A DNA stretch of 64,000 nt from Gammaproteobacteria bacterium. Its GTDB lineage: Bacteria > Pseudomonadota > Gammaproteobacteria > Pseudomonadales > Azotimanducaceae. Positions 9,270 through 17,962 of this stretch are shown here, piece after piece; position 1 is the stretch's first letter, and every line of letters starts with the position of its first letter. A program made the translations under genes and the position numbers. Below the pieces are notes generated by a model. The model was given only the letters and a program-made list of their open reading frames with translations. It had not been told where the DNA came from and ran no database searches. The DNA is taken from assembly GCA_002725995.1 (NCBI GenBank), contig PBRQ01000055.1:35600-99599 (forward strand), given 5' to 3'.

Positions 9270-10886
9270 TTGAAAAAGTATGATGCAATAGTCATTGGGG
9301 CCGGACACAACGGCCTAACAAATGCAGCCTATCTAGCCAAGGCCGGCCTCGATGTAGTGGTGCTCGAGAAGAACCCTTATATCGGTGGTGCAACGGTGAG
9401 CCGTGAATTGCATGAGGGTTGGATGTATTCCAACTGTTCCTATGTCTGTAGCTTGCTGCGCCCTGAAATTTCACGAGACCTAAACCTACCAAAATTTGGA
9501 TTGCAGGTGATCCCCTATGTTGGTGGAGTGACCTTTAAGCGTGATGGGGATTACTTCGGCAACTACGATGACCACGAACGGCAATACCGCGAGATAGCCA
9601 GGCATTCCAAAAGAGATGCCAACGCCTACGAGCGCTACACCGCCGACGTCACCAAACAGACACGCTTTATCCGCCCCTTCCTGTTACGCACACCACCAGA
9701 TCCAACCTCCTTCAAGCCGAGGGATATCCAGGAGCTACTGTTCCTTGCCAAGTCCTTCTACAATCTTGGCGAAAAGGTACTTGGCGATACACTTAGATTC
9801 TGGACCATGAGTATCGGTGATTTCCTCGATGAGTACTTTGAGACAGACGTCATTAAATGCCACCTGGCCGGCAGCGGTATTATTGGTACAGCATTGGGTG
9901 TTTATTCGCCGGGCACGGCCTACGTCCTGCTGCATCACTATATGGGTGAGGTAGATGGTTCAGTGGGTGCCTGGGGATTTGCCCGGGGTGGTATGGGGTC
10001 CGTATCCAAGGCATTGGCCGGAGCCTTCCAATCATTCGGTGGTGAAATCCGAGCCGATGCTGAGGTGGATAGAATTCTGGCGACGGCGGGACGAACGAGC
10101 GGCGTAGTTCTCGCCAATGGCGACGAAATTTATGCAGATATTGTTGTTTCCAACCTTGATCCAAAGCGTACTTTCCTCGATATCATGGCTGAAGAAGATC
10201 TACCGGCTTCCGTTGTCAAGCAGGCTAAAAATTTCAAAATTCGTGGCTCCTCGGGAAAGCTCAACATTGCCCTCGACGGCCTGCCAACATTTAATAGCCT
10301 GCCACCCAAGAGTCCGCTAATGACCGGCGATATGCATTTCATCGATTCCCTTGAGCGCATGGAACGGGCCTATGATGATTGGAAGAATGGAACCTGGTCT
10401 CAGGATCCCTATGTCGATATGTTAATACCAACACAGGTAGACCCAACGATGGCACCAGTGGGCAAACACATGATGAGTGTGTTCGTCCAGTATGCTCCAC
10501 CCAAACTTGCGACCGGCAAGTGGACAGATAAAGATCGAGATGCTTTCGGGAAAACGGTCATCGATCAGATTGGAAGTTACAGCCCGAATTTTAAAGACCT
10601 TATTCTTCATGCGGAAGTCAGAACACCACAGGATATTGAGGATGAAGTTGGACTGACTGAAGGCAACATCTTCCAGGGTGAATTAACCTTCGATCAATTG
10701 CTGTTTAACAGGCCTTTCCCCGGCTATGCCCAATATCGTGGACCTGTAAAGGGCATGTACATCTGCGGCTCAGGCACACACCCCGGAGGAGGCGTCATGT
10801 CGGCCCCCGGCGCAAATGCCGCGCGGGAAATTCTGATGGATTTAAATCACCCAACAACAGTCCCGGAGGCCTATCCGGATGACTGA
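9270..10886 (+). CDS. Phytoene-dehydrogenase/PYROXD2-like FAD oxidoreductase (paralogue of 49-1662)
   Basis: A 538-residue FAD protein. It carries YDAIVIGAGHNGLTNAAYLA at the N-terminus and GGGVMSAPGANAAREIL at the C-terminus, and shares long identical blocks with the protein at 49-1662, for example GATVSRELHEGWMYSNCSY and FKIRGSSGKLNIALDGLP. The start is uncertain: TTG at 9270 aligns exactly with the paralogue's ATG (LKKYDA against MKKYDA), while GTG at 9258 adds four residues. Its 3' end overlaps the next FAD gene by 8 bases, so the two are translationally coupled and may form a heteromer. No transit or membrane segment is seen. The near-duplicate on the other side of the TMADH/PuuA/aminotransferase core suggests a duplicated and inverted oxidoreductase module. 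Confidence 0.88.
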   Translation: MKKYDAIVIGAGHNGLTNAAYLAKAGLDVVVLEKNPYIGGATVSRELHEGWMYSNCSYVCSLLRPEISRDLNLPKFGLQVIPYVGGVTFKRDGDYFGNYDDHERQYREIARHSKRDANAYERYTADVTKQTRFIRPFLLRTPPDPTSFKPRDIQELLFLAKSFYNLGEKVLGDTLRFWTMSIGDFLDEYFETDVIKCHLAGSGIIGTALGVYSPGTAYVLLHHYMGEVDGSVGAWGFARGGMGSVSKALAGAFQSFGGEIRADAEVDRILATAGRTSGVVLANGDEIYADIVVSNLDPKRTFLDIMAEEDLPASVVKQAKNFKIRGSSGKLNIALDGLPTFNSLPPKSPLMTGDMHFIDSLERMERAYDDWKNGTWSQDPYVDMLIPTQVDPTMAPVGKHMMSVFVQYAPPKLATGKWTDKDRDAFGKTVIDQIGSYSPNFKDLILHAEVRTPQDIEDEVGLTEGNIFQGELTFDQLLFNRPFPGYAQYRGPVKGMYICGSGTHPGGGVMSAPGANAAREILMDLNHPTTVPEAYPDD

Positions 10887-12453
10887 TAGCAAGCATATCG
10901 ATGTGGTAGTAGTCGGTGCCGGGCACAACGGTCTCGTTAGCGCAGCTTACCTAGCCAAGTCAGGCCTGCAGGTTCTGGTGCTGGAAGCCTCTGACAAGGT
11001 TGGCGGCGCTGCCGCCACCAGTGAATTCAGTGAAGGCTTTTCAGTTTCCGAATGCGCACACTTTCTGTACTCGTTGCACCCAACAATCGTCAAGGATCTG
11101 CAACTGGCCAATCATGGCCTGTTCTACGTTGCCACAGATCTCAAAACCGTCGCACTGTCCAGCGAAGGAAAGCACATCACCATGGCGGGAAGCGAAATCC
11201 AGGGCGAAGATGTTTCCACTGAGGATATCAGCAACTATCGCCGATTCCATACTCAAATGAAGCGGTTTTCGAAAGTACTGGCGAGTTCTTTTACGCACAG
11301 GCCCCCTCGTCTCGTCGATGGCGATATGAAGGATAAGTTGTCACTGCTGAAGCTTGGCTGGAATGCCAGAAAAATGGGCAGACAGAATATGCTGGAATTG
11401 CTACGTATCGGTGCGATCAATATCTACGACGTGCTGAATGAAAATTTTGACAACCAACTTCTTAAAGGCGCGCTTAGCCTGGAAGCAGTTCTTGGATCCC
11501 ATACGGGCCCGCGATCCCCAAATACTGTTCTGGGACTTTTATACAGGCGCGTTGGAGAAACATACGGATTTCGCGGACCGACGATTCCATCTGGAGGCAT
11601 GGGCAATGTATCCAATGCAATCGCTTCATCAGCCACATCACTGGGGGCAGCAATTCGCACTAGCAGCCCGGTTGAGAGGATACTAATCCGGGACGGGAAG
11701 GTTGCCGGAGTAAAATTAAGCGATGGCGAAGTTATCAACTGCGACCGGGTCATCTCCAATGCGGACCCAAAGTATACTTTTTCAAAACTTGTCGGCTACC
11801 CGCAGTTGGAAACAGGTTTTTCCCGTCGTGCGGCTAACATTCGGATGAAAGGGAATACTGCCAAGCTACATCTAGCACTTGAGGCGCTGCCAGAATTTAC
11901 GGGCCTCAATACAAACGATATTGGTAATCGTCTGGTTATCGCACCAGGTCCAGATTATGTGGAAAATGCCTTTAACCATGCAAAGTATGGAGAATTTTCT
12001 GAACACCCCATCATGGAAATTAGCATACCCACCGTCCATGATACGAGTCTGGCACCGACCGGGAAACACGTACTGTCAGCGGTCGTCCAGTACGCCCCGC
12101 ACAATCTTAAGCAGGGGTGGTCAGAGGCGAATGAAGAGTTTACGGCGCTATTGCTTGACCTGCTGGAGAGCTATGCCCCGGGCATTAAAAAGCTCGTCAT
12201 TGCCAGCGAGCTCCTGACACCCGCTGATATTGAATCCCGGTTTGGCACTACTGCTGGTCACTGGCATCATGGCGAACTGGCCCTGGATCAGTTTCTGATG
12301 CTACGCCCATTCCCCGGCATGGGCCAATACGCAGCACCCGTCAAAGGTCTCTTCCTCTGTGGAGCCGGTAGTCATCCTGGTGGAAATGTCATGGGACTTG
12401 TCGGCCGAAACTGTGCGAATACCCTACTTGAAGCTGGAGCAGCAAGTGACTGA
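10879..12453 (+). CDS. Phytoene-dehydrogenase-like FAD oxidoreductase, second member of the pair
   Basis: A 524-residue protein starting at ATG 10879 inside the end of the upstream FAD gene. The FAD-binding motif VVVVGAGHNGLVSAAYLAKS is at residues 8-27, and the C-terminal signature is CGAGSHPGGNVMGLVGRNCA. It is clearly related to the upstream partner but diverged across the middle, where substrate loops would lie, so the pair looks like two functionally different subunits rather than a recent duplication. The partial gene at 1-56 resembles its N-terminus and occupies the same position behind the other paralogue. The stop overlaps the GTG start of the GcvT-like gene by 8 bases. Oxidation of a C-N or C-C bond in the amine pathway is inferred; no specific reaction can be assigned. 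Confidence 0.86.
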   Translation: MTDSKHIDVVVVGAGHNGLVSAAYLAKSGLQVLVLEASDKVGGAAATSEFSEGFSVSECAHFLYSLHPTIVKDLQLANHGLFYVATDLKTVALSSEGKHITMAGSEIQGEDVSTEDISNYRRFHTQMKRFSKVLASSFTHRPPRLVDGDMKDKLSLLKLGWNARKMGRQNMLELLRIGAINIYDVLNENFDNQLLKGALSLEAVLGSHTGPRSPNTVLGLLYRRVGETYGFRGPTIPSGGMGNVSNAIASSATSLGAAIRTSSPVERILIRDGKVAGVKLSDGEVINCDRVISNADPKYTFSKLVGYPQLETGFSRRAANIRMKGNTAKLHLALEALPEFTGLNTNDIGNRLVIAPGPDYVENAFNHAKYGEFSEHPIMEISIPTVHDTSLAPTGKHVLSAVVQYAPHNLKQGWSEANEEFTALLLDLLESYAPGIKKLVIASELLTPADIESRFGTTAGHWHHGELALDQFLMLRPFPGMGQYAAPVKGLFLCGAGSHPGGNVMGLVGRNCANTLLEAGAASD

Positions 12454-13633
12454 TTTAGAGATCCCACCTCTCCTGTTACAGACACCATTTCACTCCAGGG
12501 TTTCCGCCGCATGCGAAATGAACCTGTGGGAGGATTGGAAGGGCTACACAACACCCGTTGCCTACAGCAACGTAGAGCTGGAATATTTCGCCATGCGGAA
12601 TTCAGCCAGCATCTTCGATATAACGCCCATGACCAAGTATCGAATCACTGGCGCCGATGGACATGCTTACCTCGACCGCCTGGTCACCCGCAATCTTAAA
12701 AATTTGGATGTTGGCCGGGTTATGTACACCGCCTGGTGTAACGATGAAGGCAAGGTAATTGATGATGGCACCATTTTTCATGTGAACGACGATACCTTCA
12801 TACTCTGCGCTCAGGAGCGGCACCTGGACTGGATGGAATGGTCTGCATTGGGCTTTGATGTGAAGATTGAAGATGTAACTGAGGAGATTGCAGCACTTTC
12901 CTTTCAGGGTCCAACCAGTTGCGCCATATTGAAAATAATGGGGCTCACCGGTGTCGAAAATCTAAAATCATTCGACCTGCAGCACTATCCATTTGGACAA
13001 ACGCAATTGATGGTTTCGCGAACCGGCTTTACTGCTGACCTGGGGTACGAGTTGTGGATCGAGCCAGACCACGCTGAAGCCTTGTGGGATGCGCTTATGG
13101 CAGCTGGACGGGACTACAACGTTAAGCCAGTGGGTGCCGAGGCGCTGCAGATCGCCAGAGTCGAGGCGGGTTTTATTCAGGCCGGTGTTGATTTTGTTCC
13201 AGCTGAGCAAGAAGTGCGCGTTGAGCGATCGAGATCCCCATATGAACTGGGTCTCGGCTGGCTAGTGCATCTGAAAAAACCGAACTTCAACGGTCAGCAG
13301 GCACTTAAGGAAGAAAAGCTCAAAGGGTCTCGCTTTCGTTTTACGAGGCTGGATGTCCAGGGAAACAAGCCGGCAGAGAATTCCTTTATTTTCAATCGAC
13401 AGAACAAGGTTGTTGGGGTGGTAACATCCGCGGCCTGGGTTCCTACTGCAAAGAGAAACGTAGCTTTTGCCTCCCTGGAAATGCCCTGGGGCAAGCCCGG
13501 GAATGAACTATGGGCCGAGATATACTATCTTCGTGAACTCAAGTGGGCTCGTGTCCTGGAGAAATGCACGGTTATTGAGGAACCAATTTTCGACCCGGAA
13601 CGACGACACGCGACCCCGGCACTAGACTACTAG
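12446..13633 (+). CDS. GcvT/DmdA-like aminomethyltransferase-family protein
   Basis: A 395-residue folate-binding (GcvT-fold) protein. GTG 12446 is chosen because GGAG lies six bases upstream and the start then overlaps the preceding stop by 8 bases; an earlier in-frame ATG would lie deep inside the FAD gene. Visible family elements are SIFDITPMTKYRITGADGHAYLDRL near residues 55-75, LSFQGPTSCAIL, GFTADLGYELWI and ARVEAGFIQAGVDF. GcvT transfers a C1 unit from the glycine-cleavage H protein to tetrahydrofolate; relatives (DmdA and the C-terminal domains of dimethylglycine and sarcosine dehydrogenases) take methyl or methylene groups from other donors. There are no gcvP/gcvH neighbours, so a dedicated C1 acceptor for demethylation in this locus is the likelier role. 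Confidence 0.82.
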   Translation: MTDLEIPPLLLQTPFHSRVSAACEMNLWEDWKGYTTPVAYSNVELEYFAMRNSASIFDITPMTKYRITGADGHAYLDRLVTRNLKNLDVGRVMYTAWCNDEGKVIDDGTIFHVNDDTFILCAQERHLDWMEWSALGFDVKIEDVTEEIAALSFQGPTSCAILKIMGLTGVENLKSFDLQHYPFGQTQLMVSRTGFTADLGYELWIEPDHAEALWDALMAAGRDYNVKPVGAEALQIARVEAGFIQAGVDFVPAEQEVRVERSRSPYELGLGWLVHLKKPNFNGQQALKEEKLKGSRFRFTRLDVQGNKPAENSFIFNRQNKVVGVVTSAAWVPTAKRNVAFASLEMPWGKPGNELWAEIYYLRELKWARVLEKCTVIEEPIFDPERRHATPALDY

Positions 13634-13640
13634 CCCACCG

Positions 13641-14912
13641 GTGACTAATTCAAAAGAGCATACGGACTCATACTACGCGGCTACCCGCAATGATTTGACT
13701 AGCTACCCTGCCCTGAACGAAGAAATAGAAACTGAAATCTGTATCATCGGCGGTGGATTTACTGGTGTGGCATGCGCACTGACCATGGCCGAGCGTAGTC
13801 ACTCAGTAACTTTACTGGAACAACATCGAATTAGTTGGGGAGCCTCGGGCCGAAATGGAGGGCAACTCATCGGTGGAATCGGCGGGCGGGATTACTTGAA
13901 AAAGAGACTCGGAGACGATGCTGTCTGGAAGCTTGACTACCTTGGAAACGAAATCATTAAGGAGCGAATCAGCAAATATGAAATCGAATGCGATCTGAAG
14001 CCCGGTTATATTGAAGTCGCTTTCAAGCCAAGACAAATGGAGGGGTTGAGGAAAGAGTCCGAGGCGTACGAGTCAAGAGGACTGGGTCATCACTTGAGAA
14101 TGGTGGAACAAGATGAAATTCAATCTATGTTGGGAACAAGCGCCTATATTGGCGGCAGGACCAATGATTTGAATGGACACCTTCACCCCCTCAATCTCTG
14201 TGCTGGTGAAGCCAGAGCTGCCACAAGCCTTGGCGCATTGATTTATGAACAGAGTGAAGTGATCAATATTGAGCATGGCGAAAAAGTCAGGGTTTCTACC
14301 CCAGGCGGCTCAGTCACGGCAGACAAGGTCCTCCTTGCGGGTAACGCGTACCAGCACCTGGAGCAGAAAAATCTCTCCGGTCTGGTTTTTCCTGCTGGTA
14401 CTTTCATTATTGCAACTGAGCCACTCAGCGATGATGAGATTAAGGCAATCAATCCATATGATCTCGCTGTCTGTGATCTGAACAATGTACTGGACTACTA
14501 TCGTTTTTCACCGGACAACCGGCTCCTGTTCGGCGGGCGCTGTAACTATTCTGGCAAGGTGCCAAAAAGTATCAAAGCCAATATGCTGCCGAGGATGCTA
14601 AAGGTATTTCCGCAGCTGGAAGGTAAGAAGATAGACTATGAGTGGGGAGGAGATATTGGCATTGTAATCAAGCGTATCCCTTTGATGGGCAGGGTTACTG
14701 ACAATATTTTCTACTCAATAGGGTACTCCGGGCATGGCGTTGCACCAACCCACGTCGCCGCAGAAATTATTGCTGATGCCTTTGAGGGAGATATGGAGGT
14801 GTTGCAGGTCTATGAGCAGGTCAAACATTTTAGAATCCCACTGAGTCAGTGGTTCGGGAATCAGATAGTTGCCCTGGGGATGCTCTATTTCAGGGCCCTG
14901 GACCACCTCTGA
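13641..14912 (+). CDS. DAO-family FAD oxidase, gamma-glutamylputrescine oxidase (PuuB)-like
   Basis: A 423-residue protein with a GTG start eight bases after the GcvT-like stop. The Rossmann motif ICIIGGGFTGVACALTMA is at about residues 34-51, followed by ISWGASGRNGGQLIGGIGG, the stretch characteristic of PuuB/OrdL-type D-amino-acid-oxidase-fold enzymes. The substrate-side C-terminal half includes FGGRCNYSG and IGYSGHGVAPTHVAAEIIADA. PuuB oxidises gamma-glutamyl-putrescine at its free amine to the aldehyde, with H2O2 and ammonia. Together with the PuuA-like ligase at 4040-5371 this supports a gamma-glutamylated-amine route. Neither a PuuC aldehyde dehydrogenase nor a PuuD hydrolase is in the window. 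Sarcosine-type N-demethylating oxidases share the fold and remain an alternative, which the adjacent GcvT-like protein makes credible. Confidence 0.86.
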   Translation: MTNSKEHTDSYYAATRNDLTSYPALNEEIETEICIIGGGFTGVACALTMAERSHSVTLLEQHRISWGASGRNGGQLIGGIGGRDYLKKRLGDDAVWKLDYLGNEIIKERISKYEIECDLKPGYIEVAFKPRQMEGLRKESEAYESRGLGHHLRMVEQDEIQSMLGTSAYIGGRTNDLNGHLHPLNLCAGEARAATSLGALIYEQSEVINIEHGEKVRVSTPGGSVTADKVLLAGNAYQHLEQKNLSGLVFPAGTFIIATEPLSDDEIKAINPYDLAVCDLNNVLDYYRFSPDNRLLFGGRCNYSGKVPKSIKANMLPRMLKVFPQLEGKKIDYEWGGDIGIVIKRIPLMGRVTDNIFYSIGYSGHGVAPTHVAAEIIADAFEGDMEVLQVYEQVKHFRIPLSQWFGNQIVALGMLYFRALDHL

Positions 14913-15133
14913 TCGATAAGGCACCGGGCGCTGCCGCAGCTAACAACCAATGTTCGTCGCAGACCCTGCGACCTTCACAGAGGCGGCTACTGGCCTTGAT
15001 CTAACTTAACTCAATGAATTCCGGTAGTTAGAATTGGAGGGTCTGGCGCTGGGGGCGGTGGGGGACGCCGAGCCGACGCTACAGAAGATTATGCGCCAGA
15101 CTATTCAATCCGGCGAATCATCTAATTTCCCTT

Positions 15134-15742
15134 CTAGTGCAACGTATTGATGTAAGCGACTACATCCTTAACGGCCTGATCATCAGCAAGCATCATTGCC
15201 ATGGGTCTCATTTGCTGGCCAAACATATCTGAAGGATCAGTTCCCCTGACACCCGTCCTGAAATTCTGAAGCTGCCGAACCAGGTACCAATCCTGTTGTG
15301 CCGTAAGGTCCGGAGAGTTCATCATTTTGAGACCCTTTGCATCAGGCCCATGGCAGCCACCACAGACTGCAAAAAGGGCCTTTCCATTGTCAGCATTTCC
15401 TTCGACCGTATTGGCCACTTTCTTTCGCTCCATGGAGCTGACATAAGCCGATACACTGGCAATTGCAGCATCATCTGCCAACATCAATGTCATCGCTCTC
15501 ATCTGCTGACCATAAATATCGGATTCATGTACGCCACGGGCACCAGATTTGAAATTCTTAAGCTGAGTCTCCATATACCAGGTTTCCTGGCCAGCTATCG
15601 CCGGTGCATTCAGAGCAACATTTCCCGATCCATCCGGGCTATGACAGGACACACATATAGCATAACCAGCGTCTTCTGCAACAGCGTTTGATGCAAATAT
15701 GAAGAATGAAAAAACCCACAGAAAAGTCTTAGCTGCTCTCAT
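15134..15742 (-). CDS. Periplasmic di-haem cytochrome c4-like protein
   Basis: A 202-residue protein with a Sec signal peptide (hydrophobic 7-20, Ala-rich end around residue 22) and two tandem cytochrome c domains. Haem attachment is at CVSCH (30-34) and CGGCH (127-131). Each domain has a QQMR..M..M segment providing the distal methionine. AAGGA lies 8 bases upstream of the ATG. Cytochrome c4 carries electrons from the bc1 complex or dehydrogenases to terminal oxidases or reductases. It is convergent with the amine locus; it could accept electrons derived from the dehydrogenases there, though that link is only positional. Length and the internal duplication are typical for c4. Confidence 0.9.
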   Translation of the reverse strand: MRAAKTFLWVFSFFIFASNAVAEDAGYAICVSCHSPDGSGNVALNAPAIAGQETWYMETQLKNFKSGARGVHESDIYGQQMRAMTLMLADDAAIASVSAYVSSMERKKVANTVEGNADNGKALFAVCGGCHGPDAKGLKMMNSPDLTAQQDWYLVRQLQNFRTGVRGTDPSDMFGQQMRPMAMMLADDQAVKDVVAYINTLH

Positions 15743-15921
15743 TGAAACTATCCTTAATACTATTTGTGATTAGGCTGCGCCTGGAGAAATTGGGCGTAAT
15801 TGGGGAATGTAAACTTTCAACTTGCCATCTCTATCAGGGAACCGAATTGTATCAGTGTAAATATACGCATTTCAATCATCGCATCTTGTTAAACTCCACG
15901 TTTTTCGACTCGAGCCAGCCA

Positions 15922-16773
15922 ATGCCCCCCATAAAGATGCTCGCCCTAGACCTAGATGGCACGCTTGCCGTCGACAATAATCAGGTACTGCCCGCTACCC
16001 GCTCAGCGCTACAGAAGCTTCACGAGACAGGTGTAGAAGTGGTTATTGCCACTGGGCGGCGCTTTCGCACAACTAAATTTGTGATGGAAAACCTTGGCTT
16101 CAATGTATATGCGGTCTGCAATGGTGGCGCGCTGGTTAAAACGCCCCATGCCAAAACATACCATAAAACCACCTATTCCTCGTCACAACTAGCCGATGTG
16201 GTGGGGGTTGCACGTGAGTCCAAGCTGGCCCTAATCGGGCAACGGGATGAGGATAATCGAGGCGGGCCGGATTTTGTCATTGATGATGCGATACCCTGGT
16301 CAGATGCCATTCACGGCTACTTTGATGGTAACGGGGCCTGGGGCCGCAAGGGGGACCTGCCCGCGCAGGAACCAGAAATCCTCATAACTGCTACATTTGG
16401 CGATGAGCAGCAACTCAAAACGCTATGCTGCAATATCCACCGCGCATTCCCAGAAACTTTTGAAACCATCACAGTTCCGCAACTGGGTTCTAAACACTGG
16501 TATTGTGAGATCAGTCTGGCAAACATCACCAAATGGCATGGCCTCAACAAGCTGGCCTCTCTATTTGGTATCAGTTCGGCAAGCATATGTGCCGTCGGCG
16601 ACCAGTTCAATGACCTGCCCATGCTCAGGGAGGCGGGTCATGGCGTCGTAATGGGGAATGGTGATAAAGCCCTGTGTGCCCACGCGAAATTCGTCTGCGG
16701 CAATCACGATGAAGACGGTCTTCTTGATGTGGTTGAATATATTCATAAGCACAACGATCAGGCTGGTCAATGA
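15922..16773 (+). CDS. HAD-superfamily Cof-type phosphatase
   Basis: A 283-residue cytosolic HAD hydrolase. The start at 15922 puts the catalytic DLDGT (nucleophile Asp10, general acid Asp12) at the N-terminus; the longer reading from a TTG at 15742 has no similarity and overlaps the cytochrome start. Motif II is VVIATGRR. The late motif AVGDQFNDLPMLREAG holds the metal-binding acidic residues. The large C2 cap between motifs II and III is typical of Cof/YidA sugar-phosphate phosphatases. The 3' end overlaps the ChaC-like gene by four bases (ATGA). Substrate unknown; this family is promiscuous. Confidence 0.88.
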   Translation: MPPIKMLALDLDGTLAVDNNQVLPATRSALQKLHETGVEVVIATGRRFRTTKFVMENLGFNVYAVCNGGALVKTPHAKTYHKTTYSSSQLADVVGVARESKLALIGQRDEDNRGGPDFVIDDAIPWSDAIHGYFDGNGAWGRKGDLPAQEPEILITATFGDEQQLKTLCCNIHRAFPETFETITVPQLGSKHWYCEISLANITKWHGLNKLASLFGISSASICAVGDQFNDLPMLREAGHGVVMGNGDKALCAHAKFVCGNHDEDGLLDVVEYIHKHNDQAGQ

Positions 16774-17315
16774 GCGGTGACCTGTGGATATTTGGTTATG
16801 GTTCGATCATGTGGCGGGCCGATTTCCCCTATATTGAATCGCAATCTGCCTACATCAAGGGATGGTGTCGCCGTTTCTGGCAGGGCTCCACTGATCACCG
16901 TGGTATTCCCGGGCAACCCGGACGGGTCGTGACGCTGATCGAACAGCCCGGTGAGGTTTGCGTGGGCCGGGCATATCGTGTGCGACGTGAGCAGGCAGAT
17001 GATGTTCTTGCGGGTTTAGACTACCGGGAAAAGGGCGGCTACGAGCAGTTACTGTTGAATGTCTATTTTGATGAATCCAATCTCACGGCCGGTATCACCT
17101 ATCATGCAACGGCGGAGAACCCGGACTACCTGGGTGAAGCACCCTTCCCTACTATCGCCAGACAGATCGCGTCGGCCCAGGGTCCAAGCGGTCCCAACAG
17201 CGAGTACATTCATAATCTACATGAGGCACTGCAACAAGAGAGTGCAACCGACGCCCACGTGGATGCCATTTTTCGGGAAGTGCGGCTGATTGAAGAAACA
17301 CTGCCAGCAAAATAG
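16770..17315 (+). CDS. chaC: ChaC-like gamma-glutamylcyclotransferase
   Basis: A 181-residue BtrG/ChaC-fold enzyme with the substrate-binding loop LWIFGYGSIMWRADF at residues 5-19 and the glutamate-containing stretch YREKGGYE near 85-92 that carries the catalytic acid. ChaC cleaves glutathione to 5-oxoproline and Cys-Gly in the cytosol. The start overlaps the HAD stop, so both are translated from one message. Because the window also has gamma-glutamylamine enzymes 2-12 kb away, release of a gamma-glutamyl group from an amine conjugate can be imagined, but family knowledge favours glutathione. Confidence 0.88.
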   Translation: MSGDLWIFGYGSIMWRADFPYIESQSAYIKGWCRRFWQGSTDHRGIPGQPGRVVTLIEQPGEVCVGRAYRVRREQADDVLAGLDYREKGGYEQLLLNVYFDESNLTAGITYHATAENPDYLGEAPFPTIARQIASAQGPSGPNSEYIHNLHEALQQESATDAHVDAIFREVRLIEETLPAK

Positions 17316-17381
17316 TTGGTACTGATACCATTAACAACTACTACATAAATAACCACTAATAGTTTACCTAAGGAAATGGCC

Positions 17382-17930
17382 ATGCGACTGGAAACACCAC
17401 GAATAGCTCCAATACACGAAGACAACTGGAGTGATGAAACCAGGGAAAACATGAGGCAACAGCATGTCCAGGGAGAAGTAGCCAACATTTGGCGCACATT
17501 AGCCAATCATGAAAAGCTGGCTAAACGCTGGCAGGTCTTTGGCGCCCACATACTTTCCAAATCAACCCTCTCCACCCGTGAACGTGAAATCCTGATTCTG
17601 AGAACAGGCTGGCTATGCCAGGCAGAATATGAATGGGGGCAGCATGTAGTGATTGGAAAAAACGCCGGTCTTTCCGATGAAGAGATAGCCGGCATTAAGG
17701 AAGGATCATCAGCTTCGTTCTGGAGTGACCATGAAAAGCTACTCATCACGGCTGCTGACGAACTCATTGGTGATGCGTTTATGACAACGGAGACATGGAA
17801 TGGTCTGGCAGAAGCGTACTCAGAGCAGCAGCTGATGGATGTTGTCTTTACCTGCGGTCAATACAACCTTGTCTCGATGGCCTTAAACACCTTCGGCGTA
17901 CAGTTGGACGATAATATTTCCGGCTTCTAG
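17382..17930 (+). CDS. Carboxymuconolactone decarboxylase (AhpD-like) family protein
   Basis: A 182-residue all-helical CMD-domain protein. Start 17382 is preferred to the ATG at 17376 because AAGGA (17370-17374) then stands at a normal 7-base spacing. The core is LSTREREILILRTGWLCQAEYEWGQH, with the His that ends the family motif; only one cysteine is present where AhpD-type peroxidase reductases have CxxC, so a thiol peroxidase function is unlikely. Related proteins include gamma-carboxymuconolactone decarboxylases and stress-induced hydroperoxide proteins. It is monocistronic by spacing, and its function is not determined. Confidence 0.82.
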   Translation: MRLETPRIAPIHEDNWSDETRENMRQQHVQGEVANIWRTLANHEKLAKRWQVFGAHILSKSTLSTREREILILRTGWLCQAEYEWGQHVVIGKNAGLSDEEIAGIKEGSSASFWSDHEKLLITAADELIGDAFMTTETWNGLAEAYSEQQLMDVVFTCGQYNLVSMALNTFGVQLDDNISGF

Positions 17931-17962
17931 CTCACCCGGGGTTTAGTTGCACCAGTGCAGGC

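Noticed and set aside
16770..17315. ChaC-like enzyme as the missing hydrolase (PuuD substitute) of the amine locus
   Set aside because: Family knowledge points to glutathione, and it belongs to a separate operon with a HAD phosphatase.
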